Shown here: positions 42,943 to 51,497 of the stretch, piece by piece
Position numbering within the stretch: the first letter of the stretch is position 1
Layout of the letters: each line of letters starts with the position of its first letter
Assembly: GCF_035818615.1 (NCBI RefSeq)
Contig: NZ_JAYKZY010000002.1
Coordinates: 3,288,501 to 3,352,500 of the forward strand
Direction of reading: 5' to 3'
DNA length: 64,000 nucleotides
From: Sphingobium sp. CR2-8
Lineage (GTDB): Bacteria; Pseudomonadota; Alphaproteobacteria; Sphingomonadales; Sphingomonadaceae
Program-made: the position numbers and the translations under genes
Notes under the pieces: generated by a model
What the model was told of the DNA's origin: nothing
Databases searched by the model: none
The model's input: only the letters and a program-made list of their open reading frames with translations

Positions 42943-43694
42943 CCCAGGAAGTGGCGCTGTTCGTGACCTGCCTGGTCGATCTGATGCGCCCGCGCATCGG
43001 GTTCGCCGCGATCCGCGCGCTGGAGGCGGCGGGATGCGACGTGGTCGTGCCAGAAGGGCAGACCTGTTGCGGCCAGCCGGCGCTGAACAGCGGCGACCGG
43101 GCGCATGCGGTGGCGCTGGCGAAGCAGACGATCGCGGCGCTGGAGCCTTATGACGCTGTGGTGGTACCTTCAGGGTCGTGCGCGGGAACGATCCGTTGCC
43201 ATTATCCCGAGATTTTCGCGGGCGATGCGGCGTGGCTGCCGCGCGCGCAGGCGGTGGCGGACAAGACCTGGGAAATCATGGCCTATCTGGATCAGGTCCG
43301 GGGCTGGAAGCCGCAGGGCGTGACCGTCGAGGCCAAGGCGACCTATCATGACAGCTGTTCGGGCCTGCGCGAACTGGGGATCAAGGCGCAGCCGCGCCGG
43401 TTGCTCAGGGGCATCGACGGGCTGCGTTTCACACCGATGGAAGGCGAGGAGACATGTTGCGGGTTCGGCGGGACATTCTGCGTCAAATATCCCGCCATCT
43501 CCAACGCCATCGTCGGTGAGAAGGCCGATGCGATCGATGCGACCGGGGCGGATCTGTTGCTGGCGGGCGATCTGGGGTGCCTGATGAACATGGCGGGCAA
43601 GCTGCATCGCAAGGGCAGCAAGGTGCGCGCCTATCATGCGATCGAACTGATCGCGGGCATGGGCGATGGCCCGGCGATCGGGGAAGAGGGATGA
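42939..43694 (+). CDS. lutA: lactate utilisation protein LutA (CCG-domain Fe-S subunit)
   Basis: 251 residues with two cysteine-rich CCG domains: GQTCCGQPALNSGD (about residues 36-49) and ETCCGFGGTFCVKYP (about 170-184), which bind a non-cubane Fe-S cluster. LutA (YkgE) is part of the LutABC complex that oxidises L-lactate to pyruvate. The start is GTG at 42939, overlapping the esterase stop. In this locus the lactate would come from the FAH-family cleavage of the rhamnose intermediate. Confidence 0.92.
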   Translation: MTQEVALFVTCLVDLMRPRIGFAAIRALEAAGCDVVVPEGQTCCGQPALNSGDRAHAVALAKQTIAALEPYDAVVVPSGSCAGTIRCHYPEIFAGDAAWLPRAQAVADKTWEIMAYLDQVRGWKPQGVTVEAKATYHDSCSGLRELGIKAQPRRLLRGIDGLRFTPMEGEETCCGFGGTFCVKYPAISNAIVGEKADAIDATGADLLLAGDLGCLMNMAGKLHRKGSKVRAYHAIELIAGMGDGPAIGEEG

Positions 43695-45097
43695 GCGCTT
43701 TTACCGCCAGTTTCAAGGAACGCGCCGATGCGGCGCTGGCCGACCCGATATTGAAGATCGCGGTCGAGCGGACGGCGGGGACGGCGGAGGCCAAGCGCGG
43801 TATCGCTGTCGCCGCTTTCCCGAATTTCGAGGCCGCGCGGACGCGCGCTGCTGCGATCAAGGATCATGTGATCGCGCATCTGGGCGCCTATTTGGAGCAG
43901 TTCGAGGCGCAGGCGATCGCAGCGGGGGCCAAGGTCCACTGGGCCAGCACCGCCGACGAAGCGTGCCGGATCGTCATCGACATCTGCAAGGCGACGGGCG
44001 CCAGGAGCGTCGCGCGGTCGAAATCGATGCTGGGCGAGGAGATCGGGCTGCCCCATGCGCTGGCGGAGGCGGGAATCGGGCGGGTCGAAACGGACCTAGC
44101 CGAACATATCATCCAGCTGGCCGACGAGCGCCCGTCGCACATCATCTGGCCCGCCATGCACAAGACACGCGAGCAGGTGTCGGCGCTGTTCAAGGCGAAG
44201 CATCGTTTACCCCATCAGGAAGAGACGATCGCCGCCATGGCCGAAAGCGCGCGGCGGGAGCTGCGAACGCAGATGCTGGGCGCGGATGTCGGCATATCGG
44301 GCGCGAATTTCCTGATCGCGGATACCGGCGCGGTCTGTACCGTGACCAATGAAGGCAATGCCGAATTGTCGCTGGTGCCGCCGCGCGTCCATATCGTGAC
44401 GGCGGGGATCGAGAAGATCGTGCCGTCCATGCCGCATGCGATCCACATGCTGCGCATGCTGGCGCGGTCGGCGACCGGGGCGGCGCTGACGCAATATACG
44501 ACCTTCTATACCGGGCCGAAGCGTGCGGGCGACCGCGACGGACCGGAGGAGATGCACATCGTGCTGGTCGACAATGGCCGCACGAAGATGCGCGAAGAGG
44601 GACTGGCGGAAATGTTGCGCTGCATCCGCTGCGGCGCGTGCATGAACCATTGCGTCGTGTTTCGCCAGATCGGCGGCCATGCCTATGGCGGCACCTATCC
44701 GGGACCGATGGGCGCGGTACTGACGCCGGTGTTGGACGGATTGCCACAGAGCCGTGACCTGGCGCATGCCTGCACGTTGAACGGCAAATGCCAGGAAGTA
44801 TGCCCGGTGCGTATTCCGCTGCCCACGCTGCTGAAGGGCTGGCGCGAGAAAAGCTGGCGTGAGGGGCTGGAGCCGACATCGATGCGCTGGGGCCTGGGGA
44901 TATGGGCGTGGGTCGCGACCCGTCCACGCCTCTATCGGCTGGGGACGGGCTTTGCCGTGCGGGCGATGCAGATGCTGGGGAAAAGGGGCTGGATCGGCGC
45001 GCTGCCATTGGCCGGGGGTTGGACCCGCCATCGCGACATGCCCAAGCCTGCGCCACAGACTTTCATGGCACAGTATCGCAAGGCGCAGCGCAAATGA
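43691..45097 (+). CDS. lutB: lactate utilisation protein LutB (ferredoxin-like Fe-S subunit)
   Basis: 468 residues: an N-terminal LUD-type domain (about 60-300, with TDLAEHIIQLADERPSHIIWPAMH in parts and GISGANFLIADTGAV), then two [4Fe-4S] motifs, CIRCGACMNHC (about 313-323) and CTLNGKCQEVCP (about 360-371), and a DUF3390-like C-terminal helix region. Electron-transfer subunit of LutABC. The start overlaps the lutA stop and the stop overlaps lutC (ATGA), so all three are coupled. Confidence 0.94.
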   Translation: MSAFTASFKERADAALADPILKIAVERTAGTAEAKRGIAVAAFPNFEAARTRAAAIKDHVIAHLGAYLEQFEAQAIAAGAKVHWASTADEACRIVIDICKATGARSVARSKSMLGEEIGLPHALAEAGIGRVETDLAEHIIQLADERPSHIIWPAMHKTREQVSALFKAKHRLPHQEETIAAMAESARRELRTQMLGADVGISGANFLIADTGAVCTVTNEGNAELSLVPPRVHIVTAGIEKIVPSMPHAIHMLRMLARSATGAALTQYTTFYTGPKRAGDRDGPEEMHIVLVDNGRTKMREEGLAEMLRCIRCGACMNHCVVFRQIGGHAYGGTYPGPMGAVLTPVLDGLPQSRDLAHACTLNGKCQEVCPVRIPLPTLLKGWREKSWREGLEPTSMRWGLGIWAWVATRPRLYRLGTGFAVRAMQMLGKRGWIGALPLAGGWTRHRDMPKPAPQTFMAQYRKAQRK

Positions 45098-45705
45098 GCG
45101 CCCGGGATACGATCCTCGCCAAGCTGAAAGGCGCGATGCCGGACAAGGCGGCGGCCGACGCGATGCTGGTCGCACCCGAGCGTCCGGTCGTGGATGAAAG
45201 CGCGCTGGAGGCCGAGTTTCTGGCGCGGTTGGCGCTGCCCAGCGTCAACGCCAGCCATGATGCGATCGGCGACATCGCCGATTTACCCGCCGCCGTCGCC
45301 CGCTATCTGGACGAACAGGGCGCGCCGCGCAGCCTGTGCCTGCCGCCCGACCCCCGGCTTTCAGACTGTGATTGGGGCGGTTTTACCCTGCACGACGATG
45401 CCGCGCCGGACGAAAGCGCGGCCCTGGCGATGGCGCGCAAGGGCATTGCCGAGACCGGATCGCTGATCTTCGAAACGTCGCCGACCGCGCCGATGCTGCC
45501 CAATTTCCTGGCGCTGCATCACATCGTGCTGTTGTCGGTCAGGGACATCTTCGCTTATCTGGAAGAGGCGCCGCTGGCCGGTGCGCAGCCTCGCGCCCAT
45601 TATTGGATCACCGGTGTGTCGGGTACGACCGATATCGAGGGCACCTATGTCCGCGGTGCGCATGGTCCGCGCTTCCTGCATGTAATCCTGCTGCGTCAGA
45701 AATGA
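45094..45705 (+). CDS. lutC: lactate utilisation protein LutC (LUD domain)
   Basis: 203-residue LUD-domain protein, third subunit of LutABC. The core GIAETGSLIFETSPTAPM (about residues 119-136), LLSVRDIFAYLEE and WITGVSGTTDIEGTYVRGAHGP (in parts) match the family; the last holds the conserved D-I-E stretch. Length is slightly under the common 215-240. It ends the operon that starts with the IclR-type regulator. Confidence 0.92.
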   Translation: MSARDTILAKLKGAMPDKAAADAMLVAPERPVVDESALEAEFLARLALPSVNASHDAIGDIADLPAAVARYLDEQGAPRSLCLPPDPRLSDCDWGGFTLHDDAAPDESAALAMARKGIAETGSLIFETSPTAPMLPNFLALHHIVLLSVRDIFAYLEEAPLAGAQPRAHYWITGVSGTTDIEGTYVRGAHGPRFLHVILLRQK

Positions 45706-45723
45706 CCGCATGTCGGACCATCA

Positions 45724-45738
45724 TTCCACATTAAGGGA
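45724..45738. promoter_or_regulatory. candidate operator TTCCA-CATTA-AGGGA
   Basis: Copy of the locus motif with a perfect left half, 64 bp upstream of kduI in the gap after lutC. It suggests that the kduI-kduD-galactanase genes belong to the same regulon. Confidence 0.5.
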
Positions 45739-45801
45739 ATAAATACTTACTTTCCCGACACCGAACGCTATAAGCAGGCTAAGCCTTCCAAGGAGACCTG
45801 C

Positions 45802-46641
45802 ATGTTCGACAAGACCTATTACGCGACGCATCCGGATATGATGGAGTGCGTATCGAACGAGGAATTGCGGGATCGCTATCTGATCGGCGGGCTGTTCCGC
45901 GATGGCGAGTGCGTGCTGAACTATACCCATGCCGAACGCTTCGTGATCGGCGGCGTGGCGGTGGTCGATGCGCCCGTGAAGCTGCCCGCGCAGAGCGAAC
46001 CCGCGTCGGCGGCGGGCCATCCCTTTCTTGAGCGGCGCGAACTGGCGATCGTCAATGTGAGCGGTGTCGAAGGCACCGTGACCGTCGATGGCGAGGTCTT
46101 CACGCTGGGCAACAAGGATTGCCTCTACGTCACCATGGGCGCGGCGGACGTGACTTTCGCGGGCGCCGGTGCGCGCTACTATCTCGCCTCCTGCCCGGCG
46201 CACAAGGCGTTCACGACCCGTAAGCTGGGCATCGCCGACGCCAATGCGCTGGAGCGTGGCAGCCTGGAGGAATCGAACGAGCGGACCATCTTCCAGCTGG
46301 TCATTCCCGGCATCTGCGACAGCGCGCAGCTGGTCATGGGCCTGACCGTGCTCAAGCCCGGTTCGGTGTGGAACACCATGCCCCCGCACATCCACGAACG
46401 CCGCAGCGAGATCTATTTCTATTTCGAGCTGGACGGCCCGGCCGACCGCGTCTTCCACTATATGGGCGAGGGCGATGCGATGCGCCACATCGTCATGGCC
46501 AATGAGGAAGCGGTGATCTCCCCGCCCTGGTCGATCCATATGGGGTCGGGGACCAAGGCCTATGCCTTCATCTGGGCGATGGCGGGCGAGAACCAGGATT
46601 ATACCGACATGAACGTGCTGGATATCTGTCAGCTGGCATAA
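45802..46641 (+). CDS. kduI: 5-dehydro-4-deoxy-D-glucuronate isomerase
   Basis: 279-residue cupin-fold isomerase of pectin catabolism; converts 5-keto-4-deoxyuronate, from unsaturated galacturonate, to 2,5-diketo-3-deoxygluconate. Landmarks: [23 protein letters not shown] (in parts) near the N-terminus, and the zinc site [20 protein letters not shown] (about residues 191-210) with H, H, E and a later His in [18 protein letters not shown]. Length equals E. coli KduI. AAGGAGA precedes the start. It acts on the product of the GH105 enzyme. Confidence 0.96.
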   Translation: MFDKTYYATHPDMMECVSNEELRDRYLIGGLFRDGECVLNYTHAERFVIGGVAVVDAPVKLPAQSEPASAAGHPFLERRELAIVNVSGVEGTVTVDGEVFTLGNKDCLYVTMGAADVTFAGAGARYYLASCPAHKAFTTRKLGIADANALERGSLEESNERTIFQLVIPGICDSAQLVMGLTVLKPGSVWNTMPPHIHERRSEIYFYFELDGPADRVFHYMGEGDAMRHIVMANEEAVISPPWSIHMGSGTKAYAFIWAMAGENQDYTDMNVLDICQLA

Positions 46642-46664
46642 GTGCGGCAGAAGGTGACGATGGG

Positions 46665-47417
46665 ATGAATGTCTTCGATTTGACGGGCAAGGTGGCGATC
46701 GTCACCGGGGCCAATACTGGCATCGGTCAGGCGATCGCGCTGTCGCTGGCCGCTGCGGGCGCGGATATCGCGGCGGTGGGCCGCACGCCGGCGCAGGAGA
46801 CGGTGGAGAAGGTCCGCGCGCTGGGCCGCCAGGCGGTGATCGTGTCGGCCGACCTGTCCAGCATCGCACCCGTGCAACAGGTGGTGGACGAGACGGTCGC
46901 GGCGCTAGGCGGCCTCGACATATTGGTCAACAATGCCGGGATCATCCGCCGCGCCGACAGCGTGGACTTTACCGAGGCGGACTGGGACGCGGTGATCGAC
47001 ACCAACCTCAAGGTCCTGTTCTTCCTCTGCCAGGCGGCGGGGCGGCACATGATCGCGCAAGGCAGTGGCAAGATCGTCAACATCGCGTCCCTGCTGTCCT
47101 TCCAGGGCGGCATTCGCGTGCCCAGCTACACCGCGTCCAAGAGCGGGGTCGCGGGGCTTACCAAGCTGCTGGCGAACGAGTGGGCGGCCAAGGGCGTGAA
47201 CGTCAACGCGATCGCGCCGGGCTATATCGCGACGAACAACACCGCCGCGCTACAGGCCGACGAGACGCGCAACCGCCAGATCCAGGAGCGCATCCCGGCG
47301 GGCCGCTGGGGCGAGGCGTCGGACATCGGCGGGGCGGCGGTGTTCCTGTCGTCGAGCGCGGCAGGCTATATCCACGGCCATACCCTCGCGGTGGATGGCG
47401 GGTGGCTCGCGCGCTAG
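46665..47417 (+). CDS. kduD: 2-dehydro-3-deoxy-D-gluconate 5-dehydrogenase
   Basis: 250-residue SDR enzyme that reduces 2,5-diketo-3-deoxygluconate to KDG. Cofactor motif TGANTGIGQAIA (about residues 13-24), NNAGIIRRADSVDFTEADWD (about 86-105), active site NIASLLSFQGGIRVPSYTASKSG (in parts; Tyr about 153, Lys about 157), and the end GHTLAVDGGWLAR typical of KduD. It follows kduI by 23 bp. KDG kinase and aldolase genes are not in this window. Confidence 0.94.
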   Translation: MNVFDLTGKVAIVTGANTGIGQAIALSLAAAGADIAAVGRTPAQETVEKVRALGRQAVIVSADLSSIAPVQQVVDETVAALGGLDILVNNAGIIRRADSVDFTEADWDAVIDTNLKVLFFLCQAAGRHMIAQGSGKIVNIASLLSFQGGIRVPSYTASKSGVAGLTKLLANEWAAKGVNVNAIAPGYIATNNTAALQADETRNRQIQERIPAGRWGEASDIGGAAVFLSSSAAGYIHGHTLAVDGGWLAR

Positions 47418-47506
47418 GCGACGCCCAAGCGATCAAGGACTCGGTTCGGACGGGCAATCCAGAGAGGGACTAACCCTCCCCCCAACCCACAGGAAGAGGA
47501 GGATCG

Positions 47507-48721
47507 ATGACCGCATTCACCCGGCGCGCCGCGCTGACCACGGTCGGCTTTGCCATGACGGGTCTGGCCTGCCCTACGCTCGCCGCGCCGAAAAAAAGCG
47601 GCGCGCGGCCGGGACCCTATCTGATCGGCGCGGACATCAGCTGGATTCCCGAGGATGAGGCGGCGGGCGCGCGCTATTTCGTGGGCGATGTGCAGAAAGA
47701 CCCGATCCTGTTGCTGCGCGACGCCGGGTTCAACGCGATCCGGCTCCGTATCTTCGTCGATCCGGCCAAGGGCTATGCCAGGCGCGAGCCGGACAAGGCC
47801 TGGGCGGGCCTCGACCAGACGATCAAACTCGGCAAGCGAATTCGCGACGCGGGTCTCTATCTGGTGCTGAGCTTTCATTATAGCGACAGCTGGGCCGATC
47901 CGGAGCATCAGGGCGTCCCGGCCGCTTGGACGGGCTATGATCTTCCCGCACTCGCCAAGGCGGTCGAGGCGCATACGCACGATACGCTGGTCGCGATGCG
48001 GGCGGGCGGCGCGCCGGTCGATATGGCGGTGATCGGCAACGAAACCACGTTCGGCATGCTGTGGCCCCATGGCCGGGTGAAGCTGTCCACGTCCACCGGC
48101 AATCCCGTCACCGACGCCAATCATGCCAGGGTGGGCGCGGTCGGCGGCTTCGATGGTTTCGCGCAATTGCTGCGCGCCGGGATCGCAGGCGCGCGACGGG
48201 CCGAACCCGATGTGCAGATACAGCTGCACAATCATCTGGGCCGCCATTGGCCGATCGTGCGCGAATGGACCGACGCGCTGATCGCGCGGAAGGTGGATTT
48301 CGACGTCATCGGCTTTTCCTGCTACCAGCAACGTGCGCAGGGCGACTGGGCGACGAGCTTTGCGCAATTCGTGAAGCGCTATCCCGACAAGGGGCTGCTG
48401 GTCGCCGAATATTCCAGCCGCAAACGCTATATCAACGATCTGGTCCATGCCATGCCGGGCAAACATGGCTGGGGCGCGTTCATCTGGGAACCGACGCGCC
48501 ATCAGGAGGCGGTTTTCGACCGGAACGGCCATAATGCCGGTGAAGGGGCCAAGCCGGACCTGATTTCGCAGGGGTTGAACAGCGCAGAGGCACCGGGCGG
48601 CCTGGCGGGGCAGCAACCCGCGCCCAAGCCGCAAGCCGCAGGGCCAATGGGCCATGGCGGCGACTATGTCGCCAATCCGCTGCTCGACCTCTATGGCGAG
48701 ATGGCGAAGGCCTATCGATGA
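47507..48721 (+). CDS. GH53 endo-beta-1,4-galactanase
   Basis: 404-residue exported galactanase that cuts beta-1,4-galactan side chains of RG-I. Twin-arginine-like signal FTRRAALTTVGFAMTGLA; GH53 barrel motifs GADISWIPEDE (about residues 44-54), NAIRLRIFVDP (about 77-87) and LSFHYSDSWADPEHQ; acid/base Glu in VIGNETTFGMLWP (about 177) and nucleophile Glu in GLLVAEYSSR (about 303). GAGGAGG precedes the start. The stop overlaps the next gene. Its galactan products would feed the GH35 enzyme. Confidence 0.93.
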   Translation: MTAFTRRAALTTVGFAMTGLACPTLAAPKKSGARPGPYLIGADISWIPEDEAAGARYFVGDVQKDPILLLRDAGFNAIRLRIFVDPAKGYARREPDKAWAGLDQTIKLGKRIRDAGLYLVLSFHYSDSWADPEHQGVPAAWTGYDLPALAKAVEAHTHDTLVAMRAGGAPVDMAVIGNETTFGMLWPHGRVKLSTSTGNPVTDANHARVGAVGGFDGFAQLLRAGIAGARRAEPDVQIQLHNHLGRHWPIVREWTDALIARKVDFDVIGFSCYQQRAQGDWATSFAQFVKRYPDKGLLVAEYSSRKRYINDLVHAMPGKHGWGAFIWEPTRHQEAVFDRNGHNAGEGAKPDLISQGLNSAEAPGGLAGQQPAPKPQAAGPMGHGGDYVANPLLDLYGEMAKAYR

Positions 48722-49665
48722 TGAGACGGCGGGATTTTGTGCTGGGGCTTGGCGCGCTGACGCTGGCGGCCTGTACGACGGGACAGACGGGGCAGTCGGA
48801 CGATGTGCTGGTCTTCGCCTATTTCACCACCGGCAAGGCGGGCGAAGCGGATGGCCTGAAGCTGGCGGTCAGCGAGGACGGCTTTGCATTTCGCACGCTG
48901 GCGGGCGGGCGCAGCGTGCTGGTGCCGTCGGTGGGCGAGAAAGCGCTGCTGCGCGATCCGTTCCTCTTTCATGACGGACAAGTCTATCATCTGTTGTGGA
49001 CCACTGCCTGGGAAGGGGTGACGATCGGCCATGCGACCAGCGCCGACCTGATTCACTGGTCGGCGCAACAGGCGATCCCGGTGATGCGGGACGTACCCGG
49101 CACGCGCAATTGCTGGGCGCCCGAAGCGATCCGCGACCCGCGCACTGGGCGCTATGTCATTGTCTGGTCGAGCACAGTGGAGGGACGCTTCACCGAAACG
49201 GCGGGCGCGTCGGAATCCGGCTATAATCACCGGCTGTGGCGGTGCGAGACAGCTGATTTCAAGCACTTCTCCAAGGCCGAGCCGCTGTACGATCCTGGTT
49301 TCAGCGTCATCGACGGCAGCTTTGCCGATGGCCCCGATGGGGGTCTCTATCTGATCGTGAAGGACGAGACGGTCGCGCCGCCGCGTAAATGGTTACAGGT
49401 CGCCAAAGCGGACAGCCCCACCGGGCCTTTCGGCCCACTGTCGCCGTCCTTCTCGCCCGCCTGGGTCGAGGGGCCGATGACGACGCGGATCGGGGATGCG
49501 CTCATCTGCTATTATGACGTCTACAAGGAAGGGCGATGGGGCGCGGCGATGACGCGCGACATGGCGGCGTGGCAGGATGTCAGCGATCGATTGACCATGC
49601 CCGCAGGCGCGCGCCACGGATCGCTGCTGCGCGTGCCGCGCGCGCTGGTGGACGCAATCGGATGA
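48718..49665 (+). CDS. GH43-like lipoprotein glycosidase
   Basis: 315 residues. The N-terminus MMRRRDFVLGLGALTLAAC has a lipobox, so the protein is probably a lipid-anchored periplasmic or outer-membrane enzyme. The beta-propeller has GH43-like motifs LLRDPFLFHDGQVYHL (Asp about residue 80), RNCWAPEAIRDPRTG and PAWVEGPMTTRIGD (possible acid Glu about 247). Arabinan or galactan side chains are plausible substrates. Either ATG at 48718 or 48721 may be used; both overlap the GH53 stop. Confidence 0.75.
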   Translation: MMRRRDFVLGLGALTLAACTTGQTGQSDDVLVFAYFTTGKAGEADGLKLAVSEDGFAFRTLAGGRSVLVPSVGEKALLRDPFLFHDGQVYHLLWTTAWEGVTIGHATSADLIHWSAQQAIPVMRDVPGTRNCWAPEAIRDPRTGRYVIVWSSTVEGRFTETAGASESGYNHRLWRCETADFKHFSKAEPLYDPGFSVIDGSFADGPDGGLYLIVKDETVAPPRKWLQVAKADSPTGPFGPLSPSFSPAWVEGPMTTRIGDALICYYDVYKEGRWGAAMTRDMAAWQDVSDRLTMPAGARHGSLLRVPRALVDAIG

Positions 49666-49672
49666 GCACCGC

Positions 49673-50374
49673 TTAGGGCGCGCAGCGTCGCGTCACGTCG
49701 GGCGGCAATATGTCGACCAGCCGCTGGCGCACGACATCCGCCCAGATGCGATAGCCGCGCGCATTCATGTGCACGCCGTCAGGCTGGTAATTGTCGCCCA
49801 GCTTGCCATCGACCATCAGCGGCGTCGTGATGTCGCCATAATAGGCCGCGCGCATATGGGGCAGGAAATTCCGGGCGGCGGCATTGAACAGGCGCTGCTC
49901 GCCCATAAAGGATGCGCGGCCCGGGCTGGGCTTGGCCGACAGCAGCAGCACCGGCACGTCGGGCAGCAGACGATCGCGCAGGTCGAACAGGCCGGCCAAC
50001 TGGCGCATCACCGTGCGCACCGGAACGCCACCGGCGATATCATTTTCGCCGACATAGAGGATGAGTGCGCGCGGCCGCCCCTCCCTAGCCTTGATATTCG
50101 CGAAGCGTGGCAGGATGTCGGTCAGCACCGCGCCATTGATACCGCGATTTTCGGTCTTCCAGGGGGCCATGTCCCGTTGCAGGCTGATCCAGCGATGGAT
50201 CGAGGAACTGCCCACGAACCAAAGCGCGCAATCGCCCGTGGCCATGCCGCTTTCGGGCAACACTGCCTGCGATTCGCGATACCGGCCATAGACGCGCCAG
50301 CCCACGATGATGACCGCGAAGACGAGCAGCGCCACGAGCAGCTTGGCCAGGGGTGATGCATCGATGCTGCGCAT
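49673..50374 (-). CDS. membrane-anchored SGNH hydrolase
   Basis: 233 residues: one N-terminal membrane helix (about 8-28), then an SGNH hydrolase fold with block I WFVGSSSIHRWISL (Ser about residue 55), ENRGINGAVL, block III YVGENDIAGGV (about 107-117) and the Asp/His pair in DGVHMNARGY (about 202-206). Probably a periplasm-facing esterase on acylated carbohydrate. It is convergent with the GH43-like gene and divergent from an acyltransferase-3 gene 147 bp away, a pairing that may concern adding and removing acyl groups on a cell-surface glycan. Confidence 0.8.
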   Translation of the reverse strand: MRSIDASPLAKLLVALLVFAVIIVGWRVYGRYRESQAVLPESGMATGDCALWFVGSSSIHRWISLQRDMAPWKTENRGINGAVLTDILPRFANIKAREGRPRALILYVGENDIAGGVPVRTVMRQLAGLFDLRDRLLPDVPVLLLSAKPSPGRASFMGEQRLFNAAARNFLPHMRAAYYGDITTPLMVDGKLGDNYQPDGVHMNARGYRIWADVVRQRLVDILPPDVTRRCAP

Positions 50375-50521
50375 GGGAGCGGCCTTTCAAGGATGGGCGT
50401 GAGGGCGGCTTTAGGGTCGGAAAATATCCATTCTGACCCGATATACCAGCCATTCACCAATTTTTTTTAAGGGTCTGCAAGCACCATGGATTTACGTCAC
50501 CATAGGTCCAGGGGTTTGCAT

Positions 50522-51484
50522 ATGGGTAAAAATCCGTCGATCGACCTCATCAAGGGGGTTCTGATCCTGCTGGTGATGGTGGGTCACGCCATGGAGATTG
50601 CCGGGCAACAGCATCCATTGCTGTGGATCGGCGCGGGTTTCCGCATGCCCCTGATGATCGGCATATCGGGCTATCTGCTCAATATCGCCCGTACCCGGCA
50701 CGAGCGAATGGCTGTGCTGCTGGGCCACTATGGCGAGCGGATGCTGCTGCCCTGGCTGGTGGCGCTGATCGTCTATGTGGTGATCACTGGTTGGCCGCTG
50801 TCCTGGACCACGCCGTTGCAGCTGTTGCTGCAACCGCCCTATCATCTCTGGTATATTCCCGTCCTTTTCTGCCTGATCGTCTCTGCCCGGCTGCTCCCTT
50901 TTTCGCCGTTGCTGCTGCTGGCGATCGGCACGCCGTTCAGCCTGGCGATCATGTATGGGTTCGGCCTGGATCATGCGCCGATCGGCGCTACCCTGTTATC
51001 CCCCGACAGCCGCTATCTACGCTATCCGGTCTATTTCTTCTTCGGCGCGCTGATGGCGGAAAAGGGACTGCCGACCCGCCATCTGGGCATCGCCATGCTG
51101 GTGATGGCGCTGGGCCTGCTCTGGTGGTCGGGATTGCGGGGTAGTGGCAACACCCCGGCCCTTGTCCCGGCGCGGCTGATGATGTGCTTGGGCCTGATCG
51201 CGTTGCTGCCGCGATTGGCTGCGCTGCGCCTGTCGTTCGCGCCGCTCAATCGGATCGGGCGGGACAGCCTGTTCTTCTATCTATGGCATCCGCTGGTGAT
51301 GGACATATTGTTGGCGATCGGAGCCAATATGGCGGCAACCCTGGCGCTGTCAGTCGCCATTCTGATGGCAGCCAGCCACCTGTTCGCGCCCCGCGCCTCG
51401 ATCCGCCGCCTGCTGGGCAGCGCACCGGCGCGGCGCGAGAACGGCATGGCGCCGATACCGGACGCGGGTGTGCAACCGGCCTGA
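50522..51484 (+). CDS. acyltransferase-3 family membrane protein
   Basis: 320-residue multi-pass membrane protein of the acyltransferase-3 (OafA/ExoZ-type) family with about ten helices. The family entry SIDLIKGVLILLVMVGHAME holds the conserved His near residue 22; a later arginine loop MPLMIGISGYLLNIARTRHERM (in parts) also fits. These proteins O-acetylate surface or exopolysaccharides. ATG at 50522 follows AGGGG; ATG at 50486 is an alternative that adds 12 polar residues. Substrate unknown. Confidence 0.85.
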   Translation: MGKNPSIDLIKGVLILLVMVGHAMEIAGQQHPLLWIGAGFRMPLMIGISGYLLNIARTRHERMAVLLGHYGERMLLPWLVALIVYVVITGWPLSWTTPLQLLLQPPYHLWYIPVLFCLIVSARLLPFSPLLLLAIGTPFSLAIMYGFGLDHAPIGATLLSPDSRYLRYPVYFFFGALMAEKGLPTRHLGIAMLVMALGLLWWSGLRGSGNTPALVPARLMMCLGLIALLPRLAALRLSFAPLNRIGRDSLFFYLWHPLVMDILLAIGANMAATLALSVAILMAASHLFAPRASIRRLLGSAPARRENGMAPIPDAGVQPA

Positions 51485-51497
51485 CGCGCGTCAGCGT

